In this document: piece after piece, positions 1-7,180 of the stretch | Layout: each line of letters begins with the position of its first letter | How positions within the stretch are numbered: position 1 is the stretch's first letter | Assembly (NCBI GenBank): GCA_021806355.1 | Contig: JAJZXT010000076.1 | Span: 1 to 10,320, forward strand | Direction of reading: 5' to 3' | DNA: 10,320 nt | Source: Thermoplasmata archaeon | GTDB taxonomy: Archaea > Thermoplasmatota > Thermoplasmata > Thermoplasmatales > Thermoplasmataceae | Notes under the pieces: generated by a model | The model's database searches: none | What the model was told of the DNA's origin: nothing | The model's input: only the letters and a program-made list of their open reading frames with translations | Position numbers and translations under genes: made by a program

Positions 1-3000
1 AGTGAAATTCAATGTATAAGTTGTAGAAGTAAATGCAATATTCACTGTTTGGCTTGACGATACACTGATGGTGCCTGTTTCGTCAGCAGTAGTGTAGCCT
101 GAGATTCCCCCTACTTGGTATGTGTATGAGCCGGGTGTTACCTGAGTTGACAGGCTTGCTGTCTTTCCAGTTAAGGTTGCTCCGTTAACGTTTACTGTCC
201 AGGAAGTTCCAGATGTCAAGCCTGTTTCTGTGAAAGTCAATGTATAATGTGCCGGTATTGGTGTGAAAACAATATTATTTACTGTGGTGGCTGACGAGAC
301 AGTGATAGTGCCTGTTTCGTTTGCAATATTGTAACCTGAGACACCCGCAACTTGGTAAGTGTAGTTGCCAGGTGTTACCTGAGTTGACAGGCTTGCTGTC
401 TTTCCAGTTAAGGTTGCTCCGTTAACGTTTACTGTCCAGGAAGTTCCAGATGTCAAGCCTGTTTCTGTGAAAGTCAGTTTATACAATGTTACAGTTGGCG
501 TTGGTGTGAAGACAATATTCACTGTTTGGCTTGACGATACACTGATGGTGCCTGTTTCGTTGGCAATATTGTAACCTGAGATTCCCCCTACTTGGTATGT
601 GTATGAGCCAGGCAATACTCCTGTTGATAGAGTTGTTATGCTTCCAGTTAGAGGCGCTCCATTAACGTTTACTGTCCATGTTGTCGCAGCTGGCAAACCT
701 GTTTCTGCAAAAGACAGGTGGACATAACTTGATATTGCCTGCACTGGCTTAGTGGTTCCTGGAGATAGAGTTATGGCACCTTGCGTGCATGATGTTTCAC
801 TGAATGCATTTACATACTCATACGAATACTGGTAAGTTCCTGCAGGGATATCCATGTATGTTGCAGGACTACCTGCTGCTCCATTCTGGATCAATCCATT
901 CATACTAACAGAAAACTGCCCAAGAGCGCCAGATACTGCACTGAAAGTTACGTTTCCTGCGCTTGGCAACACGATGGGTGAAGAATCGTTACCAGTTGTG
1001 ATTGCACCAGAATCGTTGTAAGAACCGGTTCCATTGTAATTCCACCAATAGTTTCCGAGATCTGTAGAGCTTAAAGTGAAAGTCCCAAGCGGTCCTGTTA
1101 AGTTCCAACCATTCATTGACGCTGCAATTGCGCTTGTAGCATTGAAAGAATCATTGCTATAAGCAACCACTGGAACATCTCCGCAATATATATTGAAGTC
1201 GCAACTCTGAACCGGGTTCTGCGTAACGAATGCATTCCTGTAAACATGGTTGTGGCTGCTGAATAGCTGTATGCCAAATTGTTGTGAGCCAAAGTCAAAG
1301 GAAGCACCAATTATTCCTTGCGTTTGGGCAGGTGTAAATGCGTTTGTTACTGATACACCCATGAACTCATTGTTGAATATTGTTATATTAGCACTTACAT
1401 TTGACGGGTTGTAAACGGTTATTGATGAGCCCCATGACACGAAACTGTTGTTGTAAATTTGGATATTCGTTGAGTTCCAAATCTCAAATGCACCATCATA
1501 GAAGTATGGATAAAACTCACCGCTGAACCAGACATTTACATTGGATGAGTTGGTGACACTTACATTAGAAGAGTTGTAAATCTGTAACTGCATCTGATTT
1601 GAGAGTGGTTGTACAAATCCATATACTGAATTATAGTAGTTTATTAACAACGCATTAAAGCCAGTATATGTTACAGGCATTGTCATGTTATTTACTATGA
1701 CATGGTCTGAAGTGTTCGTTATCAATAAACCAGGGAACGTTGGGAACTCATAATCATTAATGGCCCCAAACAGTGGATTCATCCCTGTACTGCTTGATGC
1801 ATTTATTACATATGGGTTCGCCGCGGAGCCTGTACCTTTATATGCATAGGCCGTAAGCTGACTATTATTTGTGACTATTATTGGCGTGTAGATGCCCATT
1901 GACTTCATTGACGTCATTGTTGTTAAATCGGTTGATGAGCCTAGTACCTGCTCCATAATTGGAACATGATAGTTTTGTAAGGCATCATACAGGTACGTGC
2001 TTGAAGGAAGGTAGAATGTGGATGTTGCCTTTGTGAGTGGAGCCCATGCATAAATTCCTTGGTTCATCATTGTAACGTTGTTGTTCAGGAACATGTACGT
2101 AGTGCTGGATGAAGTTGAGGTGGTAACTGTCTTCTTTGACCAGCTATATGTATTGTTCCATAGACCATAAACCAAACCAGGACCTGAGCTAAGATAAGCT
2201 GTTGCTCCTGCATTGTGGACATCAACGCCCACCGAAGTTTCCCCTGTTTCTGAACCGATATCATAAGCAGCTCTTACATTCTTATAACTTGGGGAAGCTG
2301 TCGTGTTATTATAATACATCAGGTTCATTGTACCGTTTATTCCATTTATAACTGCTGTGCTTCCTCCTCCTGGACCTCCAATCATTATTTCTGCGTCATA
2401 TGGTATGAAACCTGTTGGTGTAAACTGCGTTCCGCTAACCAAGTAATGCGGATGTGGTGCTCTATATGTTGAGGGTTGGTCATATGTTGAGTTGAAAATA
2501 ACTTCATCATAATTTCCAGAAATTTTTCCCTTGGAGGCTCCTGTTTTTGCGTTTATGTATCCACTTACTATGGTATAGTTATACCAGACTACACTGTTTC
2601 CAGTTGCAGTAACAGACGTGTTAAGGTAAAGATCAACTGTGAAAGGATATGACATGTTGAATGATTGCGAATATCCATAATGGAATCCTCCCCCAGTTGC
2701 CCCTTTACCGTTTTGAGCTGCACTTGAATAGTTGATTGCGTTTGTTGTCAGATAGACTGCGGGATTTGAGAAATTCCAGACATTGTCCTCAAAAGTCAAT
2801 TGGTGGGTCCTCGAAGAATATAGAATTACGTTCTGTGTCCACATCTGGCTTGGTGTTCCAAAGAGACCCACATTGTTAAGAACCGCATTCAACTGGAAAG
2901 TGACAGTATGCGCATCGTTTGCAGCAAGATAGAAGTTGTTCAACTGATTCATGCTCAAAACTGCCTCATAACTCTGTGTAGTGTAATTATAGGTTACTAT

Positions 3001-3399
3001 CTGTCCACTCTTATTCATTAGACCATAATCTCCGATACCCATTGGGGCAGGAGAGATTGAATAACCAGGTGTTATGTGGCCGCCGGTTATGCGACTCTGT
3101 GATAAGTAATTAGGTATATACACATTAGACAGTGCTATTCCGTGTGCCTTTGAGTACTGAACTACCTGGTTATACATCTGCATTCTCTGCGATTGAGTAG
3201 GAGCCGATGAAGACCCTGTAGCCACAGAACCTGTTGCCTTAACCGGCTGCTGACCCTGAACTGACGAACCCGTTACACTTGGCGATGGTGATGGTGTGCC
3301 TGAGTGGGAGCCTGAAGACTGATTTAAACTCAGAATTGCTCCAACAGACATAACCATGAACAAAGCCATTACGATGACCAATATTTTCTTAGTGTCCAT
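1..3399 (-). CDS. Thermopsin-family (peptidase A5) giant secreted protein with NosD-like beta-helix and C-terminal tandem repeats; partial, 3' end outside window
   Basis: One reading frame is open from the ATG at 3399 to base 1 with no stop (1133 codons), so the C-terminus lies beyond the left edge. Residues 5-24 are a hydrophobic signal peptide or anchor after a short Lys-containing start, followed by a Ser/Thr/Pro/Gly-rich linker to about residue 60. Residues 117-126 read PAPMGIGDYG, the hallmark of thermopsins, and a QLNAVL ... WTQNV stretch near 155-180 is also typical. Thermopsins are acid-active secreted proteases of thermoacidophilic archaea. From about 520 (GTGSAANPYVIN at 522-533) to about 810 (GNYWWNYNG at 782-790) the protein resembles the NosD/PbH1 right-handed beta-helix, rich in Asn-X-Ser/Thr sites. 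Residues 895 onward are tandem repeats. A GGAG 7 bases before the ATG supports the start. It is probably a cell-surface or secreted enzyme. The family call is confident; peptidase activity is inferred. Confidence 0.88.
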   Translation of the reverse strand, partial: MDTKKILVIVMALFMVMSVGAILSLNQSSGSHSGTPSPSPSVTGSSVQGQQPVKATGSVATGSSSAPTQSQRMQMYNQVVQYSKAHGIALSNVYIPNYLSQSRITGGHITPGYSISPAPMGIGDYGLMNKSGQIVTYNYTTQSYEAVLSMNQLNNFYLAANDAHTVTFQLNAVLNNVGLFGTPSQMWTQNVILYSSRTHQLTFEDNVWNFSNPAVYLTTNAINYSSAAQNGKGATGGGFHYGYSQSFNMSYPFTVDLYLNTSVTATGNSVVWYNYTIVSGYINAKTGASKGKISGNYDEVIFNSTYDQPSTYRAPHPHYLVSGTQFTPTGFIPYDAEIMIGGPGGGSTAVINGINGTMNLMYYNNTTASPSYKNVRAAYDIGSETGETSVGVDVHNAGATAYLSSGPGLVYGLWNNTYSWSKKTVTTSTSSSTTYMFLNNNVTMMNQGIYAWAPLTKATSTFYLPSSTYLYDALQNYHVPIMEQVLGSSTDLTTMTSMKSMGIYTPIIVTNNSQLTAYAYKGTGSAANPYVINASSSTGMNPLFGAINDYEFPTFPGLLITNTSDHVIVNNMTMPVTYTGFNALLINYYNSVYGFVQPLSNQMQLQIYNSSNVSVTNSSNVNVWFSGEFYPYFYDGAFEIWNSTNIQIYNNSFVSWGSSITVYNPSNVSANITIFNNEFMGVSVTNAFTPAQTQGIIGASFDFGSQQFGIQLFSSHNHVYRNAFVTQNPVQSCDFNIYCGDVPVVAYSNDSFNATSAIAASMNGWNLTGPLGTFTLSSTDLGNYWWNYNGTGSYNDSGAITTGNDSSPIVLPSAGNVTFSAVSGALGQFSVSMNGLIQNGAAGSPATYMDIPAGTYQYSYEYVNAFSETSCTQGAITLSPGTTKPVQAISSYVHLSFAETGLPAATTWTVNVNGAPLTGSITTLSTGVLPGSYTYQVGGISGYNIANETGTISVSSSQTVNIVFTPTPTVTLYKLTFTETGLTSGTSWTVNVNGATLTGKTASLSTQVTPGNYTYQVAGVSGYNIANETGTITVSSATTVNNIVFTPIPAHYTLTFTETGLTSGTSWTVNVNGATLTGKTASLSTQVTPGSYTYQVGGISGYTTADETGTISVSSSQTVNIAFTSTTYTLNFT
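36..132. repeat. Near-identical block shared with 513-609 (C-terminal half of units 3 and 1)
   Basis: Bases 36-83 equal 513-560 exactly (48 bases) and 98-132 equal 575-609 exactly (35 bases), both at offset 477. The 14 bases between differ. This half of unit 3 therefore matches unit 1, whereas its other half (134-239) matches unit 2. Confidence 0.93.
134..239. repeat. 106-base exact direct repeat, copy 1 (copy 2 at 371-476)
   Basis: Bases 134-239 are identical to 371-476, offset 237 bases (79 codons, in frame). They encode the N-terminal half of repeat units 3 and 2. Identity includes third codon positions, which indicates recent duplication or gene conversion, not only protein-level conservation. 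Confidence 0.95.
371..476. repeat. 106-base exact direct repeat, copy 2 (copy 1 at 134-239)
   Basis: This block is identical base for base to 134-239. It lies in unit 2 of the tandem repeat region and ends one base before the unit 1/unit 2 boundary at 477/478. Confidence 0.95.
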
Positions 3400-3406
3400 T
3401 GTAAAT

Positions 3407-3410
3407 CTCC
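3407..3410 (-). promoter_or_regulatory. Shine-Dalgarno site of the thermopsin-like gene
   Basis: On the minus strand GGAG lies 7 bases before the ATG at 3399. It decides this start and is the clearest ribosome binding site in the window; guaB, mqnE, mqnC and tbp have no comparable site. Confidence 0.65.
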
Positions 3411-3425
3411 GATGGATATATGTAT

Positions 3426-3451
3426 ATTATTTAAGCTTTGACTTTAAAAAC
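3426..3451 (-). promoter_or_regulatory. Candidate TATA region of the thermopsin-like gene
   Basis: Two archaeal TATA-like stretches occur on the minus strand: CTTAAATAAT at 3435-3426 and TTTTTAAAG at about 3450-3442. The upstream one would place the transcript start near 3420, leaving room for the GGAG site, and is slightly favoured. A 5-base inverted repeat (CACAT at 3453-3457, ATGTG at 3462-3466) lies just upstream and could be an operator, though it is short enough to be chance. Confidence 0.45.
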
Positions 3452-3637
3452 GCACATTAATATGTGTCAACATTTCTCATGCGTTTTGATGATCTATTGT
3501 GTGTTTTTTAACTTAAAATTTAGGATTGGCAATACCCGCTTTTCGCCAGATATAGAATGAACGAATTTATGAAATGCAAATTTTATTCTAGTTATAAAAT
3601 GTTGATAGTAATATCTCTTGATGTACTGATTAGTTAA

Positions 3638-3657
3638 ATTTCATTTTGATATGAAAT
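3638..3657. terminator. Weak hairpin downstream of guaB
   Basis: ATTTCAT (3638-3644) and ATGAAAT (3651-3657) form a 7-base-pair stem with a 6-base loop. It starts 14 bases after the guaB stop codon (3672-3674), in AT-rich sequence. The stem is weak, and archaeal termination depends more on T-runs than on hairpins, so the role is tentative. The rest of the 3400-3671 gap holds the thermopsin promoter and otherwise only very short open frames. Confidence 0.35.
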
Positions 3658-3671
3658 GAATTTTTATTTTA

Positions 3672-5126
3672 TCAAGGATAAAAATTTTGGTAATTGGGAG
3701 GTTCTGTCATGATCCTGACGTCGTGTGGATGGTTTTCCCTTAACCCGTTGGCTGTTACCCTTATGAATTTTGTCTTATTCTTCAGTTCAGTAATATCTTT
3801 TGAACCCGAATAACCCATGCCTGATTTTAATCCTCCCACGAGTTGAAATAGGACTTCCTCAACCTTCCCCCTGTATGGAACGGCGCCTTCCACGCCTTCT
3901 GCAACAAATTTCGATCCGGAGAATTTCCCATACCTGTCTGAACCCTTCTGCATTGCCCCGATAGAGCCCATTCCCCTGTATGATTTGTATTTCCTTCCAT
4001 TTATAATTATTTCGTTTCCGGGGCTTTCCTCTGTCCCTGCTAGGAGAGATCCAAGCATGACAGAATCCGCGCCTGCTGCTATTGCCTTAACAATATCACC
4101 TGAGAATCTTATTCCCCCGTCTGCTATGACAGGAATATTGCTTTTATGTGCTACCGAAGCTACACTGGATATTGCTGTAATCTGGGGAACTCCTATTCCC
4201 GCTACTACTCTTGTTGTGCAAATTGAACCGGGACCGATGCCAACCCTTAATGCATCTATTTCAAGGGAAATGAGGTCTTCAGCAGCATCTCCAGTTGCAA
4301 TATTGCCGGCGACTATGTCGGCAGAGATCACTTTTCTCATCTTCTTTATGCTTTCGAGGACATTGGAATTGTGGGCATGCGCCGTATCTATAACTATAAC
4401 GTCAACGCCTTCCTTTTCGAGCATCATTGCCCGATCAATGTCAAATGGGCCAACGGATGCACCCACCATTAACTGACCTTCTTCATCCCTTGTAGCCTCT
4501 GGAAACTTATGCCTTGTCGTGATATCCTTCGACGTAATAAGCCCGACAACCTTCTTTTTCTCGTCAACCAGGGGAAGTTTTTCAATCCTGTTCCTGTAGA
4601 GAATCTCCCTTGCTTCTTCCAGTGTGATATTATCACTTGCGTAGATTACATCTTTTACCATCACATCACTAACAGTAATCATAGCTTTTGTTGCAAACTC
4701 TAAATCTCTCTTTGTTACAATTCCTACAATCTTTTCTCCAGAAACAACCGGAAGGCCATTGATTTTCTTCGTTTCCATTATATTTCTTACAACTTCTATT
4801 GGAGTTGCCGGATCAACTGTATGCACGTTTCTAATAATGATAGATTCCTCGCGCTTAACCTTCCTTACAAGGCTGGCCTGCTCATTACGTGATATATTTC
4901 TGTGAATAATTCCTATTCCACCATACCTTGACATTGCCACAGCCATTTCTGCCTCGGTAACAGTGTCCATGGGTGCACTTGATATGGGAGTATTAAGGTT
5001 AATGTGCCTTGAAAACCTCGATTTAATATCGGTTTCCTTTGGCTCTAGGTTTGATCTGGAAGGAATTACAAGAACGTCATCAAAAGTTATTCCTTCAGCC
5101 ATATTTTCGATTTTCTTTGTATACAT
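3672..5126 (-). CDS. guaB: Inosine-5'-monophosphate dehydrogenase
   Basis: A cytoplasmic enzyme that oxidises IMP to XMP with NAD+, the committed step of guanine nucleotide synthesis. The 484 residues match the usual full length. A TIM barrel is interrupted by two CBS domains (about 100-150 and 153-205). The active-site loop GIGPGSICTTR is at 296-306 with catalytic Cys303. Also visible are DGGIR (336-340), YRGMGS (383-388), the mobile-flap Arg399-Tyr400 in SDRYG, and the conserved end ENHPHDV ... EPPNY. The NAD-site motif reads DTAHAH where most relatives have DTAHGH, a minor change. The start is the ATG at 5126; an internal ATG at 5102 would also keep the catalytic domain. There is no Shine-Dalgarno site. 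The gene begins 34 bases after the mqnA stop on the same strand, so cotranscription with mqnE-mqnA is likely. Confidence 0.97.
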   Translation of the reverse strand: MYTKKIENMAEGITFDDVLVIPSRSNLEPKETDIKSRFSRHINLNTPISSAPMDTVTEAEMAVAMSRYGGIGIIHRNISRNEQASLVRKVKREESIIIRNVHTVDPATPIEVVRNIMETKKINGLPVVSGEKIVGIVTKRDLEFATKAMITVSDVMVKDVIYASDNITLEEAREILYRNRIEKLPLVDEKKKVVGLITSKDITTRHKFPEATRDEEGQLMVGASVGPFDIDRAMMLEKEGVDVIVIDTAHAHNSNVLESIKKMRKVISADIVAGNIATGDAAEDLISLEIDALRVGIGPGSICTTRVVAGIGVPQITAISSVASVAHKSNIPVIADGGIRFSGDIVKAIAAGADSVMLGSLLAGTEESPGNEIIINGRKYKSYRGMGSIGAMQKGSDRYGKFSGSKFVAEGVEGAVPYRGKVEEVLFQLVGGLKSGMGYSGSKDITELKNKTKFIRVTANGLRENHPHDVRIMTEPPNYQNFYP

Positions 5127-5160
5127 TGTAAATATAGTTAAAATTCGTATTTGAATTTAT

Positions 5161-5895
5161 CTAAAGAATTCTTTTCTTGTAATTCATGTATGTGTAATCA
5201 ATGCTTCTACGAATGATATCATCATAGGTATATGAAATCGCCCGATAATATGAAACAAGGAGCTCTCTTGAAAACCCTCTTTCCTCTCCTTCCAGAATAG
5301 ATTCCTCAATATGTTTAGATGAGTTGAAAGAAGCGTTGTTTATTGTTCCTATCCTTTCATCGCTGATCTTGTCCCTGGAAACCATCACGGAATATACCGG
5401 ATAGTAAGATGTCAATCTCGAATAATGAAGACCTATGTCCATTATTATTCTATAATCCCCAGAGTATGCTTTTAATGCTTCATCTCCGATAACCAGTGCG
5501 AATTGTTCTTCTTCTAGGAGTTCTTTTGCTGAATTATAGGAACACCTTATCATTTCAGATTGAGGAAATTCAATTTTCAATATCTGTCCCAGATAAAATG
5601 AAGTAGTCTCGGTTTGAGATGTGACAGCTATCCTTGACCCATGATGAAGGCTTTCACCACGAGAAACCACTATGGTGGATATGGTTCTTCCGCGGCTGTG
5701 AATATTGGGTCCACTTATTAAGTTCAGCGAATCCCTGTTCTTGAAATAGTCAATAAGTGAAACCATGCCACATTCCGCATTTCCATCAAGCACAAGTTTC
5801 AGGTTTTTCTGCGGAGATCCCCGTGAAATTTCTTCTGTGCTTGAAAGAGCATGGTAGAGAGGATAACTATGAACTAGATCAATTAATGCAATCAT
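5161..5895 (-). CDS. mqnA: Chorismate dehydratase, MqnA family (futalosine pathway), divergent
   Basis: MqnA converts chorismate to 3-(1-carboxyvinyloxy)benzoate, the first step of futalosine menaquinone synthesis. The fold is like periplasmic binding proteins but cytoplasmic; no signal peptide is seen. Family patterns visible in order are VHSYPLYHAL (8-17) at the place of the usual YLNxxPL, MVSLIDYF (44-51), IHSRGRTISTIVVS (65-78), TSQTETTSFYLGQIL (92-106), LVIGDEAL (134-141) and DIGLHYSRLTSYYPVYSV (153-170). Length, 244 residues, is slightly short of typical bacterial MqnA. Oddities: His9 stands where most members have Asn, and the usual Trp of the GxEW segment is Tyr158. The ATG shares one base with the mqnE stop (TAATG), suggesting translational coupling. 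The context with mqnE and mqnC makes MqnA much more likely than another binding-protein-like enzyme. Confidence 0.85.
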   Translation of the reverse strand: MIALIDLVHSYPLYHALSSTEEISRGSPQKNLKLVLDGNAECGMVSLIDYFKNRDSLNLISGPNIHSRGRTISTIVVSRGESLHHGSRIAVTSQTETTSFYLGQILKIEFPQSEMIRCSYNSAKELLEEEQFALVIGDEALKAYSGDYRIIMDIGLHYSRLTSYYPVYSVMVSRDKISDERIGTINNASFNSSKHIEESILEGEERGFSRELLVSYYRAISYTYDDIIRRSIDYTYMNYKKRIL

Positions 5896-7013
5896 TATCT
5901 GTCAAACTTCCCGACGATATTATAGAAAGTATCTCTCCTAGCTGGTATCTTTCCTATGGATTCAACCATGTTGTTAAGTTCTTCTATGGTGGTATATTCC
6001 CTTCTGTCAGTGGCACCGAAGATTTTTTCACTTACTGCCGTTCCAACAAGATCGTTGCCCCCTCCATTCAGGGCTACCTGTGCTATTCCCTTTCCAACCG
6101 AAACCCAGTAAACACTGATGTTTCTAATGTCCTGACCCATAATTATCCTCGCCATGGAAACAACCTTAAGATCCTTTTCGCCAGAAGCTGGGTGCTTCAC
6201 CTTCCCCATTTTTTTTAGGGGGGTGTTTTCTATACTGAATTTCAGCGGGATGAAGGACAGAAATCCTGGTACCTCCTTCTGGTTTTCTCTGATTTTTATC
6301 ATATGGTCCATGATATTATCCCAGTTTTCCACATGCCCATAAGTCATTGTTGAATTCCCCCGAATGCCCATAGAGTGAATAATTTTAGCATCCTTAAGCC
6401 AGTCTTCACCGGATATCTTTTCCGGGGTTGAAATTTGCTTTCTTACCTCGGGATTGAAAATTTCAGCCCCGCCTCCGGTGTGTGCATCCATTCCAGCCTC
6501 ATGAAACCTCTCTATAACCTCCCTTATGGAATTTCCTGTTTCACGGGCAATAAAATCGATTTCCGGAATGGTAAGAGCCTTTAGTGTCACTTCCGGAAGA
6601 CTTTCCTTGACAGTGCGAAAAACGTTTTCATAGTATTCTATCGGTAGGTAGGGATTAAATCCCCCAACAATGTGAATCTCAGTTGGGTTGAGCTTTTCCG
6701 CTTTTTTCAACTCTGATCTTACATCCTCTATAGAAAGTTCATACCCCTTGCTTGACTTGCCCTTGAGTTTAGCAGGGACGTAAAAAGCACATATTGGACA
6801 ACTTGCTGTGCAGTAGTTGCTGTAATTTATATTATAGGAAACCGCGTAGGTCACGGTGTCTCCTATCTGTGTACCTGTCAATTGATCAGCAAGATGCATG
6901 ATTTCGTGTACTGTCATATCTTCAATTATTTCCCTGGCTTCATTGAAGTCCAATCTGTGTCCTGAAGAAATTATATCAAACCAGTATGAAGATTCATATG
7001 ACCCGATATTCAT
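5895..7013 (-). CDS. mqnE: Aminodeoxyfutalosine synthase (radical SAM), MqnE
   Basis: MqnE joins the MqnA product to the adenosyl part of SAM, giving 6-amino-6-deoxyfutalosine. The radical SAM cluster motif is Cys68-x3-Cys72-x2-Cys75. Features that point to MqnE and not MqnC: IHIVGGFNPYLPIEYY (113-128), KALTIPEI (145-152), GGGAEIF (180-186), GNSTMTYGHVE (219-229) and GFLSFIPLKF (250-259). The 372 residues match the family. The start is firm: the codon three places upstream is an in-frame TAA (7020-7022). There is no Shine-Dalgarno site, so the transcript is probably leaderless. It overlaps mqnA by one base and is divergent from mqnC. The motifs separate it well from CofH, MqnC and other relatives. 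Confidence 0.93.
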   Translation of the reverse strand: MNIGSYESSYWFDIISSGHRLDFNEAREIIEDMTVHEIMHLADQLTGTQIGDTVTYAVSYNINYSNYCTASCPICAFYVPAKLKGKSSKGYELSIEDVRSELKKAEKLNPTEIHIVGGFNPYLPIEYYENVFRTVKESLPEVTLKALTIPEIDFIARETGNSIREVIERFHEAGMDAHTGGGAEIFNPEVRKQISTPEKISGEDWLKDAKIIHSMGIRGNSTMTYGHVENWDNIMDHMIKIRENQKEVPGFLSFIPLKFSIENTPLKKMGKVKHPASGEKDLKVVSMARIIMGQDIRNISVYWVSVGKGIAQVALNGGGNDLVGTAVSEKIFGATDRREYTTIEELNNMVESIGKIPARRDTFYNIVGKFDR

Positions 7014-7180
7014 GAGAGCTTAATTGCAGATTAATAGTTAATAATTGCCAATTTTTGAATTTGGAGGTTCCCGTCATAAAATGTGACCTAAAATAGTCCT
7101 TTGGTAAGGGATTTCCGCCATATGTTGATGAATAAAAATTTCCAAGAAAATGTTATTACACGATTAGATATATCCAAGTT
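7014..7180. promoter_or_regulatory. Divergent control region between mqnE and mqnC
   Basis: This 167-base gap must hold the promoters of both transcription units. For mqnE (minus), an AT-rich block at about 7030-7045 (TTATTAACTATTAAT read on the minus strand) lies 20-30 bases before the ATG, fitting a TATA box of a leaderless transcript. For mqnC (plus), AATAAAAATTT near 7130-7140 or TGTTATTA at 7151-7158 are candidates. TAATTGC occurs twice in the same orientation, at 7021-7027 and 7042-7048, 21 bases apart and flanking the mqnE TATA-like block. I see no long open frame. Confidence 0.5.

Larger units (their letters stand above)
1..717 (-). repeat. Tandem 76-80-residue repeats in the thermopsin-like protein (3 full units plus start of a fourth)
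   Basis: In coding direction, unit 1 is 717-478 (80 codons), unit 2 is 477-241 (79), unit 3 is 240-13 (76), and unit 4 starts at base 12 and leaves the window. Each begins L-x-F-x-ETGL, continues with W-T-V-N-V-N-G-A, then a P-G-x-Y-T-Y-Q-V core, GY, ETGTI and a V-x-x-x-F end. The pattern resembles the small beta-sandwich (PEGA/Ig-like) repeats common in archaeal surface proteins. They probably form an extended stalk or a binding region. Resemblance to that broad class is visible; an exact family name is not. Confidence 0.85.

Noticed and set aside
1..720. CRISPR array
   Set aside because: The periodic repeats are about 237 bases long, in frame and coding, with none of the short repeat-spacer rhythm of CRISPR.
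1113..1310. Minus-strand 65-codon frame
   Set aside because: It is out of phase within the continuous 1133-codon thermopsin-like frame, which has domain support on both sides.
3985..4476. Plus-strand open frame of 163 codons inside guaB
   Set aside because: It lies wholly antisense to the strongly conserved guaB coding region, and its product shows no recognisable motif; it is a shadow frame.
5757..6218. Plus-strand open frame of 153 codons across the mqnA/mqnE junction
   Set aside because: It is antisense to two well-supported genes, with no family motif or promoter of its own.
7048..7085. Weak likeness of this spacer to the 3' end of guaB (about 3675-3713), both with GAACCTCC and AATT on the minus strand
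   Set aside because: The match needs several gaps and is too short to separate a guaB relic from chance.
7063..7086. GGAGGT followed 12 bases later by ATG-TGA, a start-stop minimal frame upstream of mqnC
   Set aside because: It lies about 95 bases before mqnC and in a gap where both promoters must fit; most likely chance.
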